Below are positions 1 through 11,777 of a stretch of DNA of 64,000 bases, in pieces. The stretch is taken from contig NC_088301.1 of the NCBI RefSeq assembly GCF_032854445.1, forward strand, positions 28,070,402 to 28,134,401, in the 5' to 3' direction. This DNA comes from Liolophura sinensis. Its lineage: Eukaryota > Mollusca > Polyplacophora > Chitonida > Chitonidae. The notes under the pieces were generated by a model, which saw only the letters and a list, made by a program, of their open reading frames with translations, was not told the DNA's origin and did no database searches. The stretch's first letter is position 1. Every line of letters starts with the position of its first letter. A program made the translations under genes and the position numbers.

Positions 1-92
1 GTTTCTCACACAGGACAATACCAACACGGGAACATGAGTGGCTGACCAGCGCTCATTCACCATGGCACATAGCTCGGTATTATTCACATTTT
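1..92 (-). CDS. FBXO4: FBXO4 exon 5 (cut by window edge)
   Basis: The acceptor is a run of T followed by CTTCAG. The first two bases complete a Glu codon with exon 4. The frame stays open to base 1 and contains VPVLVLSCVRN, matching the vertebrate RPLLVLSC segment. It has no ATG start and is under 35 codons, so it is easily missed. Confidence 0.85.
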
Positions 93-3000
93 CTGAAGAA
101 AAAAAAAAACAGGTAACATGTGGATTATTCCTCAAAACATTTAGGAATCTATTCTTTTCTTCTGACCTATCATCAATGAGCGACCAATTTTTACAATTTC
201 ATATGATGGAAGATAAATCATCTTCATTATAGGGCCTGATAGCTAATATGCAGACAATCTGGGGCTCTGCGGCTAATGCTGCTTAGCTTGTATATTTTGG
301 AGCATAGGCTTCCCTGGCCTACATGTATGTACCTAACATATATACTCACTAGATATTGTTTGTTTATTTATTTATTTATTTAATTGGTGTTTTACGCTGT
401 ACTCAAGAATGTTTCACTTATACAACGGTGGCCAGCACTATGGTGGGTGGAAACCGGACACAGCCTGGGGGAAAACCCATGACCATCCGCAGGTTGGTGG
501 CAGATCTTCCCACATATGGCCAGAGAGGAAGCCAGCATGAGCTGTACTTGAACCCACAGCAACTGCATTGGTGAGAGGCTCCTGGTCGTTACGCTGTGCT
601 AGCGCACTAACCAACCGAGCCACGGAGGCCCCATATTGTTTGTATTTTTCCTTAACTTTACCTGTAACTTTTTGGGTTTCAGCATTGGACTTAAAACCTG
701 TTGGAGTTATTTGTTATGTATTTTCAGATGCACTGCTCTGATCTGACAGTTTATTCCTTAAACTCAGTAACATTATACAAATAAATGGAGCAGTCAAGAT
801 AACGTCCCCTTAAAACAGAATCTGTTCCAAAAGAAGTCTCTCAATACCATAAAGCATTAAATATCACACCTGGAAATGACTCCACTGTTGCATCTACAAC
901 ATAGATAAATGCATCCAGGGTCCGGCAGAGGTCGCGCACAGCCTGTGTTAGCTCATATCCCGCAGCCTCGCTCTGGCCCTCCTCCATCTGATGTAGGTTT
1001 CGTTGAACCAACCTACTGCGCTGCATGCGATTGATGCCTCCGTTTTCTCTCTCCATCCTTGTGGCCGAATACAGCACAGTGAGATCAAACTTCAGGCCAG
1101 ATCTCATCTGAAGCGTCATTCCAGAGCCAACACCTAACAGGAAGAAAAATGACGTACACTATCTGAACTGTCACATGAAAGTTATGCCTTAGGTTCGAGA
1201 CAATGATGAAAAGGAGGCAAAATACCATATAGCCATGCCTCAAAGCAATATGCATTTACTGATATATGTGTACATCTTTACAACAACAGAGTGAACAAAT
1301 ACTTCAAAATGACGTCTCTGTTTTCGGAACGGTAGGGTTACTTGCCTGTATACTTTAACATGGCAGTATTCATTTTGTTGCAAAATTTGATACCTAACCC
1401 AACCATGAATATAACTCAGAAGATAAATCTAAACCAGTTCAACCCGTTTTCTATGTTCTATATTCCACCATAACCACATGTTAAAATTGGTAAATTTGTC
1501 CGAAAGTGTCGATAGCGACATCACATTGCAAAAAAAAAAACAACATTGCTATGTTGTTGCAACATCAATTCTGGAAACATGCATATTAAATTGTTGCAGT
1601 TTTGAAATGTTTCTCTGGCCCGATCAAATATCCAAAGGTTGGGTGATTCTAATTGATACCAGTTCAAGTCAGGCAGGAAGGATACACCAATATCTAGAGG
1701 CTGAATTTCCACCTGATGTAATGACTGAAGATAATTTTAAATAACACAGCTGGCATTCAACAAATTTCACATTCTAAATCACTTACTGATGTACTTTACG
1801 TGTAATTTCCACAATATTTTCCGTAAAATCCTCTACTCTCTAGCTTCTAAAACATATTAGCCTTCATTCACTTTACCCAAATTTTGAACAGTGAAATTGA
1901 TCAATGACAAACATAAATCTCATCTTACCTTCAAACTGTCCTGGAAAGAGTTGTTTGATGTCGAATAAGTTGTTCTTCTCATATAGAATTTTCCTCACTA
2001 TCCCACTGGTGCTAGACTCTAAACCAGGGCCAAACATGGCAATCTTGGGAACTTTTTTGGGAAGGAATGCACGCAGCATGGTGGAGATGTTCATAAAGGC
2101 AAAGTTTTCTTGTCTCATCAACTTTCTCATCTTTGGGCAACATTGTAGATAGCTAAAACACAGAACAGAGAAATGATGTATTTTATTTTAACGCTCAAAC
2201 ACCTCAAACAATATATACCAACAGAAACACTAAAACACCAATCTGACTGTTAGAAATGTTTTATAGTTACCTTGGAAATATTAAGGCATTTATGTTAAGT
2301 AGTTGGTGCGCAGTCTTCTTAAATAAGAAAGACAGTGTAATATTCCAATCCATTTAATAGCCTTTAGCATCAGCAAATGGAACAAATTCTAGAATGTGTT
2401 CTACAACAGAGTTCAGCTGAACTTCAAAACTGTTAATGTTACCAAAAACATAGTAGATCAACAATTTTATATTTACTGTAACTTTATCCATACTCACTTA
2501 TCTGTCATAGCTAAATTAACTCCATTAAAACAGCAGAAAAAGGAGTTCACTCTTTGTAAATTCTTACATTTCCTTATCTGACCAATCAGAATCCACTTCT
2601 CTGTACACTGCTGGGTTGGTCATGTGACCAATCACTGACCACGTGACCATATCTTGCTCTAGTAGATTGTTCCACAGAACACTATCACTGGTTAATGACA
2701 ACCATTCCCTGTTCACCAGTGACAAACGACACAGGTCCTGAGCATCCAGGAAAGAGAAAATGTGTAGCTTTACATACACCTGAAAAAGAAAAAATGAACA
2801 TGTCTATTTCACATTCTAAAATAGAAATGTACCTACCACCTCTGTTAAGATTACATGTCTTGGTACCGCAGGATCACTTAGAAAGGTTCATGATCTCGAA
2901 TGGTCTATTTCACGGTCATTTTGCCCATATCAACAGAAAGTCAATAAGTTTCATAGATTTATCCGTGCTCCACCTATTAATGTCTTGAATATATAGGTTT

Positions 3001-4379
3001 AAGCTTAAAATGTCCTTATACTTACAAACAATGTCTGCATTGTACATATGCGTATTTACATATACAACTTTCAGCTGCTATTTCTGTGGCCCATATTCTC
3101 AACTCCCTTTGGTGGGCTACTTTATCACAATGATCATCAGGATAAACAGTATCGATATAGATAATACATGTAGTTCAGATCTTCAGAAAATGACTTCATG
3201 CATGAGTTTGACAGAAACTTGATGGCGTATATCAACAGCGTCAATGCTGGTTGTAATTGTTTCTTTTACAATTTTACACTGATCCCTTAGAACCACCTGA
3301 CAATCACAAGAATTAAGGAGAATTTTAAAGCTCAGCTTGCTGTCCAGGGTAGAGTGACATCAATTCATTGAAGATACGCGAACTATAGCTTTTCACAATG
3401 AAAAACTGAGAAGGGGCTCACTGACTAACAAAAGGATCATCCTAGACTACAACTGCTGAATTAAGAGGTTGAAAGCCTTTTTAATATTAAAAGTCTTAAT
3501 TTAGATTTTACTTAAATAAAGCTAAAGATATAATGATTATTGTGATATATTATTGTAATTCTGATATCAGGCCAATGATTTAAGAGAATGAATAACTCAG
3601 ATCCTGCCAAAGCTGTTGCAACACAAGAGTTCAAGAAGATTTACCAGGTACCTGCCAAAGGTCAGTAATTTAATCTGGACACTCCTCTGACCAATTTTAT
3701 AAACCCACCAACCATTACACTTAACCAGTAAGTAAAGACATACTAGAGTGACCATAGGTCTTTAAACAACAATCAAAATTAAATGTCACATTATACCAGC
3801 ATAATTTTCTCTTCATTAGCCAAAGTATCCTTTTAAAGAACAGACAATGGGAAAACATGTGCATTCTGTGCTTTACAAAAACATAAATATATATATATAC
3901 ATGTACATCATGATTTTATGAAGATTATAATTCGAACCATTATTGTTTCTATATGTAATTTATTCAGATTTCTTTTGGTAATACTACTTAATACTTACAG
4001 GCAGTGAACTGAAATTTGTTGGTGAGTTTAATCGACGAGGTTGAGCACAGTTTGGTTGAGCATCGACTTGAAAACAGCTGCTGTTGTCCATCGTTTTAGT
4101 GAATTTCTGATGTCTGTTCAAATATTGTTGAACACCACCTGTCACAAATGACATTTCCTCCGCGGAACATCCCAGTTTCGAACACAATTCTGGCGGTAAA
4201 GTCAGTTTTTTTCTGTCAGAAAGCCACGCACACTTATCTCCCTCAAAACGAGCTTCCAACCCGTCATCATATTCACAAATTTCATTTTCCTTCTCCGAAA
4301 CAATCTTTAATATTTCACATGGAGGCGGTGAGAAAACAAGCTGTTCGTAGTTTGGAATCATTGCCATCTTCTTTACCAA
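1..4379 (-). CDS. FBXO4: F-box only protein 4 (SCF substrate receptor), 3' partial, five exons
   Basis: FBXO4 is the substrate-binding subunit of an SCF (SKP1-CUL1-F-box) ubiquitin ligase; in vertebrates its targets include cyclin D1 and the telomere protein TRF1. Five exons on the minus strand join in phase: 4379-3999, 2779-2568, 2152-1929, 1133-870 and 92-1, about 391 codons, then the window ends. The F-box lies at about residues 125-170 (VYVKLHIFSFLDAQDL), followed by the atypical GTPase-like substrate domain with the family signature FGPGLE, then TVLYSATRMER and LDAFIYVVDA, and finally VPVLVLSC at the window edge. All borders are GT-AG and every split codon closes correctly. The last ~50 codons should lie left of base 1. 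The start ATG at 4379 is the first in the open frame; an in-frame ATG six codons in is an alternative. Confidence 0.92.
360..632 (-). repeat. SINE family 1 copy (tRNA-derived), in FBXO4 intron 4
   Basis: On the minus strand this reads from a tRNA-like head (GGCCTCCGTGGCTCGGTTGG) through the family body to the tail ...AACACCAAT-(taaa)n at 360-385. It lies within the FBXO4 intron between exons 4 and 5 and is antisense to nothing coding. Open frames across it are by-products of the repeat. Confidence 0.85.
870..1133 (-). CDS. FBXO4: FBXO4 exon 4 (GTPase-like domain)
   Basis: Acceptor CTGTTAG, donor CCAG|GTGTGA. Encodes GVGSGM..FDLTVLYSATRMEREN and LDAFIYVVDATVES, corresponding to the vertebrate segment ILYSTTRKERD...VDGFIYVANA. 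Ends one base into a Glu codon. Confidence 0.9.
1929..2152 (-). CDS. FBXO4: FBXO4 exon 3 (start of GTPase-like domain)
   Basis: Acceptor TTTTAG, donor GAAG|GTAAGA. Encodes YLQCCPKMRK, then KIAMFGPGLESSTSGIV, the hallmark of FBXO4 proteins. Ends after the first base of a Gly codon, matching the start of exon 4. Confidence 0.9.
2568..2779 (-). CDS. FBXO4: FBXO4 exon 2 (F-box)
   Basis: The acceptor follows a T-rich tract (TTTTTCAG at 2787-2780) and the donor is AT|GTAAGA. The exon encodes the F-box core, including IFSFLDAQDLCRLSLVNREW and SVLWNNLL, which binds SKP1. It ends two bases into a codon that exon 3 completes as Ile. Confidence 0.9.
3999..4379 (-). CDS. FBXO4: FBXO4 exon 1 (start codon, N-terminal region)
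   Basis: 127 codons from ATG at 4379 to the donor CCT|GTAAGT (GT at 3998-3997), ending in phase 0. The N-terminal region is not recognisably conserved; it ends at SSLP, directly before the F-box. Confidence 0.85.
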
Positions 4380-4604
4380 ACATAAACTGTGTGTCGCCGC
4401 TTCGATATTTATCTTCAGATAACCTACACTGAGTCAGTTTTCTTCTTTTTGATGCGCGGAATTGGACGACAGCTCAGACGACACTTGAAAACTTCCAGCG
4501 TGGCCGAGATCCACTGTTTACAATCACCACGCAACATTTGACAGACTGCTACTCCGGTTACCACAACGAGGCTTCGGTCTTTTCCCCATCTTGCTGGATT
4601 TACA
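4380..4604. promoter_or_regulatory. Shared divergent promoter of FBXO4 and RPL37
   Basis: The two start codons point away from each other and are only 225 bp apart, so both promoters and 5' UTRs must fit here. Near RPL37 the sequence holds a pyrimidine stretch (GGTCTTTTCCCCATC at 4577-4590) like the 5'TOP tract of ribosomal-protein mRNAs, plus a CTCCGGTTACC ETS-like site. No TATA box is evident. Transcription start sites are inferred, not seen. Confidence 0.6.
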
Positions 4605-4607
4605 ATG
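4605..4607 (+). CDS. RPL37: RPL37 exon 1 coding part (ATG only)
   Basis: ATG directly followed by the donor GTGAGG. The reading phase is correct for exon 2 (ACC AAG GGT), giving [11 protein letters not shown], the eL37 N-terminus. The upstream pyrimidine tract supports this as the first exon. Confidence 0.85.
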
Positions 4608-7307
4608 GTGAGGGCGGAGGTGTCATAGATAAAAATCGACCAACATCTCCTCGTATTTTGAAATTTGAATAAATTTTGTTTCTGAGAGTGAAATCAATCA
4701 ATGTAAATATGTCCAGTGACGTTTTGGATAGAATGATTGCACGGATGTTCAATACACCCTTTTTACAAAGTGTCTCAGCATGCAACGTTGATACGTACGA
4801 GTGCAAAAAACAACAACATGGGTGTTGTAAAGATTAAGGTGCTGTTTTGGTCATGTGGTTGAAGATATGACGCTACTTGCGTGGAAAAGCTGCTTTTCAC
4901 AATGAACAACTGAATGAGTGGATCATAGTTGCGGAATGTATTTCTGAAATCGATCAACACGAAGTGTCAGAGTTACGGAGTATAACTGCTTTTAATGTGT
5001 TGGATCAGCAGTAAGCTACATTTACCGCATCTTCACACGCTCAGTAAATCTTCCCAAGCGTAAGTCGATGTCAACCGAGTGATCCCCACAATTAACTAAC
5101 TTGTTTTGAGTCTCGCCGAACTAAAAACAATCCATGACAACGGCACAATCACAAACTAAATACATTTTCAGACTCTACACACACTGTGTACTGAATCAGA
5201 ATGGGATAAGGACGGATCGGAAGCTAGAGACCACATTAATACTCACCTGATCTACTTAGTAACTAATGGTGTGGGTGAAGAAAAACGGTCCTCCCAAGGT
5301 TATTGCATAGGAAATTCCCTATTTTTGAATTGTTGACAGCAATCTTGTATCCGTTGGATTTTTAGCATTTTCAGCTTTCCGGATAGCCTGAGTATTTCTG
5401 CAGAGCTTTCGTAATGTTATTTTTGTACAACTAGGACTTACTGGTTGCCAGCGAAGTGGCTGAAAGTGACGTTTGCTCCAATGCTTTGACATTGCGTGAT
5501 TTTGTTCTTGATTTTGTTTTGATTTTGGAATGGAATGAATGTCAAAGATAATCCCCTTTTATACTGCCAAACTTAATTTGACTGCACACAAAATATGGTG
5601 TCCATCATTCTAAACCATAGGCTTCAAATCAGTTGGTTTTTACAAATTCACGTCTCCGCGGTCACATGGCTTGCTGTCTGTCAAAACATAGTGACATCGC
5701 TAAAGGTCAACTACGCATGCGTGGGAGGAACAACCCAATTTATTGGTCATGATGTCAACATGGTATGTGAGACTTAAGTCACAACTGTGAATTTTCTTGG
5801 ATTTACTGGTCGTAAAGGCTACAGAAATTGGAAAGAATTGGCAGAGGAGCAGAGAATGTCTTTGTGAACATAGTTAATTGGAGTTTTGCTAGTGTAATGC
5901 TTGTATTGTTTTATGTTACATGGATTTTTGTTGCGGAGAGTTTCTCCATGCGGAACTGTTCTTAAATACCAATATTTTAACCTGGAAAAGTACTCGGCTG
6001 TGATCTATGCCTAACCCCATATTAAAAGATCACAGCCTAGATCCGTGGCAGTTTTCCAAGTAGACTTACCCCACAAAGTGAATCATAAATTTTGAATGTA
6101 AAGTATACAAAATCGGATTTAAACACTAAAGACAGACGGCTTACAGCCACAGTGGGTGTAGTGTTTGAAAATATATTTATTTTGTGAATTTCTGTGGTTG
6201 TCATGCATCGCAGAGATGGCGGTTCGGCGAGACTCCAACAAGTTAGTTAAATTTTGGGACCACTCGGTTGACATAGATTTACGCTAGGGAAGTTTTAATG
6301 CGCGTGTGAAGATGCAGTAAGTGTTCCATAATGTCAATCCGACACGTTAGAAGCAGTTTCTCTCCACAAATCTCCAAACACTTTGTGTTGCTCGATTTAA
6401 GAGTTTTGTTTCACAACTTGTATTCTGGGGTGGCACTGTGGACCTGACTCCCTATACATTTTAAAAAATCACAATGTCTTTTTTTTTTTAAAAAAAAAAA
6501 ATGAAAGTTTTTATTATGTCAAAATATGCCTCTTGATTTAAGTGTACAATGGTCTGTGATGCACTACATTATATATAGGCGGATATCATCCTTTAACAGG
6601 TTCATCTACATATGATATATACTGTATACCCGCGTAAATAACTTTTTGTGTGAATGTGTCTATGCATGAGGGACTCGGGGAAGATTGGTTTTGTAACTAC
6701 TTGATCTCCCTCCAGCAATAAAGTATTATTTTGATGATTTTGAAGTTTTTATTTTTAACTCAAAATTAAGCCAGACATTTTTTTTGTGAAATCCACCCTG
6801 TGAATATTTGCCCTGAAAGAAAGTAGTGTTGGTGTCATATTTATCAATTATTTACCTGAATATTAACAATTATTCATATGTAAAATGTCACATTACACGG
6901 TCCGAGCAAATGACGTAATCTTTTCACTTATAATCAGCTGTCAAGTATTTCTATATAGTTCAGTTGCTTCTCAAGGCATATGAATTCCATCCTTTGCAAT
7001 TCAAATTTATTTTACTCATATAATCACAAGCATTTGCTTATCTCACATAATTCTGTTTCAATATAAGCTGATTATATGATCTGATCACACGCAGTTAGTA
7101 TGCCATTGTGAATGTAGAACCAGACAACTGAACACGATCCTTGAGCAATGCTCTGGACATCGTGCTCCAGTTTTAAACATACGGTTTCAGCGCATGCAAA
7201 CTTAGCATTTTGTTACTTCTCTGCTGTCAAACCACAACCATCAAAAACATCTCTAAAATCACTTGGGTCCTCATTTAAATCCTCCCTAAAAGTCGATCGT
7301 TGACCAA

Positions 7308-7341
<34 letters not shown>

Positions 7342-10300
7342 AGAAAAACGTGGTGTAAAAAAAAAAGTCCTGCAACCAGGTATAATGGGTTCTGCTTTCA
7401 GCCATTTTACAAAACAAACTGATGGCGCCCCCTGGTGAGCTTTGGGAACCCTAATTATGGTGGGACTGGCCATTGATGACAGACTGAAAGGCAATGGCCT
7501 TTAAATATAGCATGCAAGTGTGGCCAGTTTTGGCACTGAGGAAAACCGTCACTCCTATTTTTCATCAGTGCATAGAAAAAAATTAAATCAACAAATAACT
7601 TCCAGCCATTATCGCAGCGAATGCTGTGCATAGCGACTTGCTATATTGGACTAGCAGTTATGTTGAGGAATGTACATGGGATTTATCGTGTCCGTGTTCA
7701 GGGAGGAAATTATCAGACTTGGCAGGCTCACATGATTCTTTAGGGAAGAGTTGCCATCTGTGACAGCTTCAGTCTTCTGTAGCAAGTAACCATGGGGCCT
7801 ACCTTACGGCTGTCGCTTAGTCATCAAAATGGTGAAAATAAGGAATAATGTTGAAGTTATCTGATGGCAGGTTTGATGACCGTTTGACCTTGACCTCAGT
7901 GCTACAGATAAGTGTTGTGCAGAATTAAATGCGCTGAAATATTAAATGATACACTTCTAAATTTAGAACAGAGTGTACTGTATTTGCCGAAGATTGGTGT
8001 GTATGCCGCAGTTCCTGAAAGGTATGGCATACGTACCTGAACGTAGATCTCCACGGTCGAGACTGGGAAAGATGAGATTGAGATAAAATGGTGTTAGGTG
8101 CTTCTGCCGGGTCCTCGATTGCAGACAGAATAACTGATAGGCACTCTGTGGGTGGAGAAGACCAACTAATTGTACTGGAAGACAGTACATGTAGTTCTTT
8201 ACATGTAGTTGCATGAAAAATGAAATTAGAAGAAGAGCAGTAGACCCTTTTCATAGGCCTTGGGCTCTAATTTGAGAAATGTATAATTTGATTTCTTGCT
8301 AGGGGTCTGGCTGTCTGCTGCGTAATTAAAACATGTTGCCATGCAAGAAACCTATTCAGTAATTAATGGGCCTCCGTGGCTCAGCCGGTTTAGCGCTCTA
8401 GCGCAGCGTAATGACCCAGGAGTCTGTCACCAATGCGGTTGCTGTGAATTCAAGTCCAGCTCATGCTGGCTTCCTCTTCATCCATATATGGGAAGGTCTG
8501 TCAGCAACCTGTGGATTGGTCGTGGGTTTCCCCCGGGCTGTGCCCGGTTTCTACCCACCATTAAGCTGGGCCGCCGTCGTATAAGTGAAATATTCTTGAG
8601 TACAGCGTAAAACACCAATCAAATAAATAAATAAATATTCACTAAATAAAAACACTGTTTTGTTGACAGACCAAGGGTACATCCAGCTTTGGTAAGAGGA
8701 ACAAGAAGACCCACAGCCACTGTCGGCGGTGTGGGCGCCGTTCCTATCACATCCAGAAGAAAGTCTGCGCATCATGCGGTTACCCAAGCCCCAGGCTGAG
8801 GCATTGTAAGTATGTTTTCGAAGCTTCGCTTCAGATTGGTTGTACGGGATCAATTCTGGCCCTAGACCAGGAATTTGTAGATTACCCTGCTCTCGTTCGT
8901 AGAGCAATTGGCGGTCCTCAAGGGAAGGTTTGGGCATTTGTTGAAAAACTTGTTCCCATCAGTAGGGGGTGCAAGTCTGTTCGTGGCACGTCAGTAACTT
9001 GCCTCACCATCGGTGCATTGTGCACTCAAACAGCTCTGCAAAACAGTGTAAGTATGTAAGTGCTATTATGTAAGTGAACTATTCTTGAGCACTTGTAAAA
9101 CCGCAATCAGATCAGTCGAGTGAATCGGAGTGGTTGTACGGCCCTATACTATCAGGAATAATGTACACATGGGCTGAAAGTCTTCCATGTGGTTTGAAAT
9201 TTACATGCAGATTTTCCTTTATGATTTGAAAAAAAAAATGTATTTTTATCAAGGAATAAACATACTAAGGTTCTTAGTATTTAATGTACAAATGAAGTTT
9301 ACTTTCTGTCAGTGAAACTCCCTCACTTACAGAATGTTATGACTTGTATCCCCAGGTCCCTTGTCATATTGCAACCACAGTATTGGCTCATGCGTATATT
9401 TGAGCTTGTGACTCCTGAAATGGGAGTCCCCTGTATGTGCTTGTACTATCCACAGAACACACTCAAGACTGCTTGCTTTCCTGTTCATACCGAGTCCACA
9501 GCATTTTGTCTGACTCTAATTGTAACAAAAATGTTGATGTGTACCCTGCCTAGACTCAGGGGCAAGCATCCGGTCAGGAATTGGCTCATTACATACAAAT
9601 CAAACTCCTCATTACATACAATCAAAACTCCTCATTATATACAATCGAATTCCTCATTACACATAATCAAACTCCTCATTACATGCCATCAAACTTCTCA
9701 TTACATACATTCAAGCTCCTCATTACAAGCAATCAAACTTCAACATTAATGCACAGAGGTATATTTTTATGCTGCCTCCAACATCATCTGAGTATTGGCA
9801 TCACCGAAATAGTCTCCCTTGCTCATGAAAAGGTGTATTCTGGGATTTGTAATTCCTTCCTAATGATGGCTAATAAGAGGATAAAAGTTTGGTTTGAGTC
9901 TCTGTACGGAGAGCAGTATTGATTAGGGGTGGGATGAAAATGATCCCAACTTCAAGGGAAGAGGTAAGCAAGCAGGTTATCTCTGGCCAGTAGTGAAAGC
10001 ACAGAGTGAAGCTAAAGAGACAAGTAAGGTCTAGCTAAATGCCTGAATCCGGCTCTAGCTCTTGCTGCATCTTTAAGTTGAGAGGATTATCAGGTAACTG
10101 TCAGGTTCCAGTCGATTGCTCCAGGCGCTCAGGGTTTTCCTCTAAATAAAAAGTTGACCAGTGGCGCATAATTGAAAAATTCTTGAGTATGCCATTACAG
10201 CAATCAAACTAAGTGAATTCTAAATCTATCTCCTGAAGGATTTATTGTAAATTAATTCATTGTTAGCTTGCTGTTGTTTGTAATGGCAGATAACTGGAGT

Positions 10301-11406
10301 ATCAAGGCCAAAAGAAGGAAGACCACTGGTACAGGAAGAATGCGACATCTCAAAATTGTCTTCAGGAAATTCCGGTAAGATTGAGAAAATGAAATGTACA
10401 CATACAAGTCCCCTGGACACTTCGGTTTCCTCCACCCATTATACTGACCACCTTTGTATGAACGAAAATTCTGTAGTACGATGTAACTAAAAGATTAAGA
10501 TCAAATAAATTCTTGTGGGAAAAGTCTGGGAGGAGGCCTAGGTTAAGCTGTTGACAGGAGGCTGGGTCTTACATATTAGGTTCTTGGTTAGAATCTGTTT
10601 GCTGCTGACATCAGCATATTGGTAAGTTTGAGGTTTACTTAACAGTTTTTTTAAACTATTCTCCACCAGGGTCTTTGTCCAATTCTAGAATAACAAAGCA
10701 GTCGCCTCTAAGAAAGTTTTAATGCATTAATCTTGTTAACTCTAATGCAAACCCTGAAGGCAGAATATTTTTTTAATCCTTTGAGATGGTGTTAATGTGA
10801 ACCAGGGCCACGATCTTTGTTACGTCCAAAAATGATTGTGGCGAAATGTCTACAATGTTGCAGTGTATTTCTACTTTAACACGGCTCTGTTTTTATGGTG
10901 ACGACGTAATGAGCTGGGAAATGAACATTGATGTCAATAAAATTGCGTCAAGGAGCTGGTCCTACTGTTGGGCAGTTAACAGGTTCCAATTACGCCCTCT
11001 TGTCCAAATCACGTTGTAATGGTTCAAAAATTTACTTTTTAGGTAAATTATGATGTTACATTTTCTTTCATTGCTGTAATATTAGAATGATAACAGTAGC
11101 TTAGTGCACACTTAGACAATTTTGAAACAAACCTCTATGGTTTACATTCAATACATGATTTCTGTATAAAGAGATTAAATCCCTTGCATCATGACTTCAC
11201 TTTGCAACATTGCAGGACATTATTTTATTATTATTTTTTTGATTTAGATGTTTGATGTTTAGGATCAGGGTGAACCTTTTCAAGATTACAGGATTTCAAC
11301 ATTGTATTCCTTTTTGTGCTGTAGGAATGGATTCCGGGAAGGCACAGTCGCCAAACCACGAAAGAGGGTAGCAGCTGCACCCAGTGCTACAGTGGCCACG
11401 AAATAA
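4605..11406 (+). CDS. RPL37: 60S ribosomal protein L37 (eL37), four exons
   Basis: eL37 is a small zinc-binding protein of the cytosolic large ribosomal subunit. Exons 4605-4607, 8670-8805, 10290-10374 and 11325-11406 sum to 306 nt (101 residues plus stop; human has 97). The zinc site is CRRCG...CASCGYP (two CxxC pairs), followed by the conserved [21 protein letters not shown] and NGFREGT segments. All introns are GT-AG and phases agree. Exon 1 contributes only the ATG, as is common in ribosomal-protein genes. Introns of 4.1, 1.5 and 0.95 kb are filled with repeats. An AATAAA at 11402-11407 overlaps the stop codon. Confidence 0.96.
4928..6418. mobile_element. Inverted-repeat (foldback-type) element with ~270 bp arms
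   Basis: Bases 4928-5194 are the approximate reverse complement of 6142-6418. Shared blocks include CGCATCTTCACACGC, ATGTCAACCGAGTG, AACTAACTTGTT and GAGTCTCGCCGAAC. I estimate arm identity at 70-75% by eye. The spacer of ~950 bp has no recognisable transposase. A degenerate non-autonomous DNA transposon with long terminal inverted repeats is the simplest reading; a local inverted duplication is the alternative. No clear target-site duplication was found. Confidence 0.65.
7309..7341. repeat. (AAT)n microsatellite
   Basis: About eleven uninterrupted AAT units inside RPL37 intron 1. Confidence 0.9.
8368..8634 (+). repeat. SINE family 1, near full length
   Basis: tRNA-like head with box A-like TGGCTCAGCCGGTTTAGCGC and box B-like AATTCAAGTCC, then the body, then tail CACCAATC(AAATA)n. 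Flanks ATTCAGTAA and ATTCACTAA look like a slightly diverged target-site duplication. It lies 36 bp upstream of RPL37 exon 2. Confidence 0.85.
8670..8805 (+). CDS. RPL37: RPL37 exon 2 (zinc finger)
   Basis: Acceptor TTGACAG, donor CATT|GTAAGT. Encodes [15 protein letters not shown] and both CxxC pairs. It ends with the first base of a Tyr codon. Confidence 0.95.
8806..10289 (+). other. RPL37 intron 2
   Basis: Apart from the short minisatellite and two very degenerate SINE tail fragments (about 9068-9105 and 10170-10215), nothing recognisable. Confidence 0.5.
9585..9740. repeat. ~21-22 bp minisatellite in RPL37 intron 2
   Basis: About seven to eight imperfect copies of CTCCTCATTACATACAATCAAA. 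Open frames across it are repeat artefacts. Confidence 0.8.
10290..10374 (+). CDS. RPL37: RPL37 exon 3
   Basis: Acceptor ATGGCAG, donor CCG|GTAAGA. Encodes [18 protein letters not shown] and [10 protein letters not shown], the basic rRNA-contacting segment. Confidence 0.95.
10375..11324 (+). other. RPL37 intron 3
   Basis: AT-rich intronic sequence; no feature recognised. Confidence 0.5.
11325..11406 (+). CDS. RPL37: RPL37 exon 4 (C-terminus and stop)
   Basis: Acceptor GCTGTAG. Completes Arg, then [14 protein letters not shown] and a short Ala/Thr-rich tail ending ...TK, stop TAA 11404-11406. Confidence 0.95.
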
Positions 11407-11777
11407 AATCCCTTACTGTACACCATGCTCATACGTTTACGAACTAGACTCTGGGTGTTATAAAAGACTTGATATTGTTTCGTTTTAAACATCCAGAACC
11501 TGTGTATGGTGCCCAAATCCAGTTGAAAAAAAAAAGTGAAAAATCTCAAAAATGCTTTTTATTGTGTTTCTTGTTCTTGTTTTTACCTATGGCAGGGTTG
11601 CCTTGTTAGTAGGGTGGACGTCTGGGATCTTTTGGATCGGTTATCTTTTAGCATGGAAAGCCACAACAACTAGCATTTCACCAAAGAAGTGGCGTTTTTT
11701 CAATGCCTGATTCCTAAAGCCGCATTCACACTGTGAGATTAGTTGAAGTCAGTTTGTTGAACGAAAAGAAGACAGTT

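Larger units (their letters stand above)
4608..8669 (+). other. RPL37 intron 1 (4.1 kb)
   Basis: No coding exon seen. It contains an inverted-repeat element (4928-6418), a T10/A12 palindrome at about 6480-6501, an (AAT)n microsatellite and one SINE. I searched for a box C/D snoRNA, which vertebrate RPL37 introns host, and found no convincing C/D box pair with a terminal stem. Confidence 0.6.

Noticed and set aside
4608-11324. snoRNA in RPL37 introns (host role known in vertebrates)
   Set aside because: The few TGATGA and CTGA motifs (for example near 6732 and 6813) lack correct spacing and a terminal stem.
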